This document shows, in pieces, positions 5,470 to 6,851 of a stretch of DNA of 6,851 bases; the first letter of the stretch is position 1, and each line of letters begins with the position of its first letter. Location: positions 1 to 6,851 of the forward strand of contig CACYBZ010000309.1 of the NCBI GenBank assembly GCA_902772795.1, given 5' to 3'. The notes under the pieces are model-generated. The model saw only the letters and a program-made list of their open reading frames with translations. It had not been told where the DNA came from and did not search any database. The DNA is from an uncultured Ruminococcus sp. GTDB taxonomy: Bacteria > Bacillota > Clostridia > Oscillospirales > Acutalibacteraceae. Made by a program: the position numbers and the translations under genes.

Positions 5470-6744
5470 ATGAATGTACCTTTTCATAAGATAGACGAAA
5501 GAATATTGCGTGTAGCAGATGAAGCAATGGCAATGGTAAAGGAACAGTTTGCTGTCATTGAAGATATTCAGGACTATAACACGCAGAAAATGTTATATGC
5601 GTTCCAGAAAGCAGGAATCAGTGAAAGTCACTTTTCCACCTCAACGGGATACGGCTTTGACGACAGAGGCAGAGATGCCCTCGATGAAATTTATGCGACA
5701 GTCTTTGATGCAGAAGACGCATTGGTAAGACATAATTTCATCTGTGGAACACATGCTCTGACTGTGGCATTGTTCGGAATGTTACGACCGAATGACATCA
5801 TGCTTTCGGTAACGGGAACACCGTACGATACGTTACAGAGTGTCATCGGCATTTCGGGGAATTATTCGGGTTCGCTGAAAGATTTCGGAATTATCTATAA
5901 GGAAGTACCGCTTACCAAAGACGGCAAACCTGATTATCAGGCAATCGAAAAAGCAATCAATCCCGAAGTGAAAATGGTCTATATCCAGCGTTCCAGGGGA
6001 TATGAATTACGCCCCTCTTTACTGGTTGACGAAATACAGAAAATTGCTGAAATCACCCGAAAAAAATCCCCGAATACCATTATCATGCTGGATAACTGTT
6101 ACGGAGAATTTGTCGAAAAGGAACAACCGTTAGCCAAAGGTGTGGACATTATGGCAGGGTCGCTGATAAAAAATCCCGGTGGCGGTATTGCTCCGACAGG
6201 CGGTTATATCGCAGGAAAAGCCAGCCTTGTCGAACAGTGTGCCTACCGTCTGACAACTCCGGGTATAGGCAGAGAACAGGGAGCGACATTGGGAGTCAAC
6301 AGAGAACTGTTCTTAGGTGCGTTCAATGCTCCACACGCTACGGGGGAAGCACTCAAAACGGCAGTATTTGCTTCAGCACTGTTTGAACTGCTTGGGTTCG
6401 ATACTACCCCAAAATACAATGAAAAACGTGGCGATATCATACAACTGCTGAATCTGAATTCCACAGAAGGATTGATAGCCTTTTGTCAGGGAATACAGAA
6501 AGGCGGAGCAATCGACAGCTTTGTTACGCCTGAACCCTCTGATATGCCCGGTTATGAGAGTAAGGTCATTATGGCTTCGGGCAGTTTTACACTGGGGGCT
6601 ACCAGTGAACTTTCAGCAGATGCACCACTGAGAGAACCTTATTCGGCATGGTTACAGGGAGGTGTTACTTTCCACAGTGCCAGAGTAGGTATACTGCTCT
6701 CCGCACAGACTATGCTGGAAAAAGGCATTATTACTTTTTCATAA
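5470..6744 (+). CDS. PLP-dependent methionine gamma-lyase / aluminium-resistance family protein (YnbB-like)
   Basis: This 424-residue cytoplasmic enzyme belongs to the fold-type I PLP family often annotated as 'methionine gamma-lyase family' or 'aluminium resistance protein' and represented by B. subtilis YnbB. Members are related to Cys/Met metabolism enzymes, but their physiological substrate is not firmly established as far as I know. Visible signatures are TGYGFDDRGRDALDEIYA (59-76), CGTHALTVALFGMLRP (92-107), the SVTGTPYDTLQSVIG segment (113-127), a cofactor-binding aspartate in MLDNCYGEF (206-214) and the Schiff-base lysine Lys234 in GSLIKNPGG. The GREQGATLG motif (267-275) and C-terminal YSAWLQGGVTFHSARVG complete the domain. 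Length is normal and no frameshift is seen. GTG 5461 was rejected as the start because it lies in the ribosome site. No convincing promoter lies in 5319-5469, so read-through from the upstream operon across repeat copy 2 may be needed. A lipoprotein gene follows after 33 bases. Confidence 0.93.
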   Translation: MNVPFHKIDERILRVADEAMAMVKEQFAVIEDIQDYNTQKMLYAFQKAGISESHFSTSTGYGFDDRGRDALDEIYATVFDAEDALVRHNFICGTHALTVALFGMLRPNDIMLSVTGTPYDTLQSVIGISGNYSGSLKDFGIIYKEVPLTKDGKPDYQAIEKAINPEVKMVYIQRSRGYELRPSLLVDEIQKIAEITRKKSPNTIIMLDNCYGEFVEKEQPLAKGVDIMAGSLIKNPGGGIAPTGGYIAGKASLVEQCAYRLTTPGIGREQGATLGVNRELFLGAFNAPHATGEALKTAVFASALFELLGFDTTPKYNEKRGDIIQLLNLNSTEGLIAFCQGIQKGGAIDSFVTPEPSDMPGYESKVIMASGSFTLGATSELSADAPLREPYSAWLQGGVTFHSARVGILLSAQTMLEKGIITFS

Positions 6745-6765
6745 GTTTTCAGAGAATGAAATAAG

Positions 6766-6770
6766 AAGGA
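6766..6770 (+). promoter_or_regulatory. Ribosome binding site of the lipoprotein gene
   Basis: AAGGA lies seven bases before ATG 6778. An earlier ATG at 6771 directly abuts this site and is in a frame without a signal peptide, so the site supports 6778 as the start. Confidence 0.65.
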
Positions 6771-6777
6771 ATGAGAA

Positions 6778-6851
6778 ATGATAAATCTACGAAAGGGAAT
6801 GTTGATACTTCTTTTGACGGTCACCATAGTACTACTGTCAGGGTGTTCTGC
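6778..6851 (+). CDS. Lipoprotein, N-terminal fragment (3' end outside the window)
   Basis: Only 24 codons are visible. They encode a textbook lipoprotein signal peptide: a short basic start (Arg5, Lys6), a hydrophobic core of about 12 residues (MLILLLTVTIVL, 8-19) and the lipobox LSGC with Cys23 as the predicted lipidation and cleavage site. The mature protein would be anchored on the outer face of the cytoplasmic membrane. Nothing of the mature domain is in the window, so the function cannot be assigned; a substrate-binding protein of a transporter is one common possibility but is not supported by anything seen here. The 33-base gap to the PLP-enzyme gene has no hairpin terminator or clear promoter, so the two are probably co-transcribed. 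Confidence 0.75.
   Translation, partial: MINLRKGMLILLLTVTIVLLSGCS

Noticed and set aside
5200..5533. Two minus-strand open frames crossing repeat copy 2
   Set aside because: They consist of antisense GNAT sequence, the hairpin repeat and antisense PLP-enzyme sequence; the peptides look like translated repeat and not protein.
6771..6851. ATG 6771 in another frame as the start of the last gene
   Set aside because: It directly abuts AAGGA, leaving no spacing, and encodes a polar peptide, whereas ATG 6778 gives a clear lipoprotein signal peptide.

Overview
The window looks like chromosomal DNA from a low-to-mid GC Gram-positive anaerobe, most likely a Clostridia member of the Ruminococcus/Oscillospiraceae type. 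The reasons are strong GAGGTGA-type ribosome binding sites, a likely TTG start, a MurD of the clostridial sequence subtype (GSDGKTTTT, NDSIASSPTR), a lipobox signal peptide, and intergenic hairpin repeats built around GGGGCAAAGCCCC and AAATTTGCGAAAGCAAATTT. The genus is inferred and was not tested by any search. All genes read on the plus strand, and no gap between genes exceeds about 160 bases.

Layout. Positions 1-897 hold the 3' nine-tenths or more of a YhcC/YtqA-type (TIGR01212) radical SAM protein whose start lies just outside the window. A near-consensus sigma-A promoter (906-934) then drives murD (976-2370), a cytoplasmic peptidoglycan-precursor ligase. A 115-base array of four hairpins (copy 1, 2385-2499) follows. 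Next comes a tightly packed three-gene unit: M42 aminopeptidase A (2521-3528), M42 aminopeptidase B (3535-4560) and a cysteine-rich GNAT acetyltransferase (4557-5318). The A/B junction has the stop codon of A inside the ribosome binding site of B, and the B/GNAT junction is a 4-base ATGA overlap, so the three are probably translationally coupled. A second copy of the hairpin array, in inverted orientation (5325-5436), closes the unit. It sits in the leader of a PLP-dependent methionine gamma-lyase/'aluminium resistance' (YnbB-like) gene (5470-6744). The window ends in the first 24 codons of a lipoprotein gene (6778 onward).

How the genes may work together. MurD is housekeeping cell-wall synthesis. 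The two M42 peptidases probably trim peptides in the cytosol; M42 enzymes form large tetrahedral dodecamers, and two different adjacent subunits could give a mixed particle or two specificities. The YnbB-like enzyme is predicted to act on sulfur amino acids. A peptide/amino-acid salvage theme fits genes 3 to 6 but is inference.

The most noteworthy item is the hairpin repeat. Its two copies differ mostly by paired changes that keep every stem intact, while the short unpaired linkers TGGGGT and TGGGATT are unchanged. As an inverted pair they frame exactly the peptidase-peptidase-GNAT unit. I saw no CRISPR array, tRNA, rRNA, transposase, phage gene or obvious defence system.
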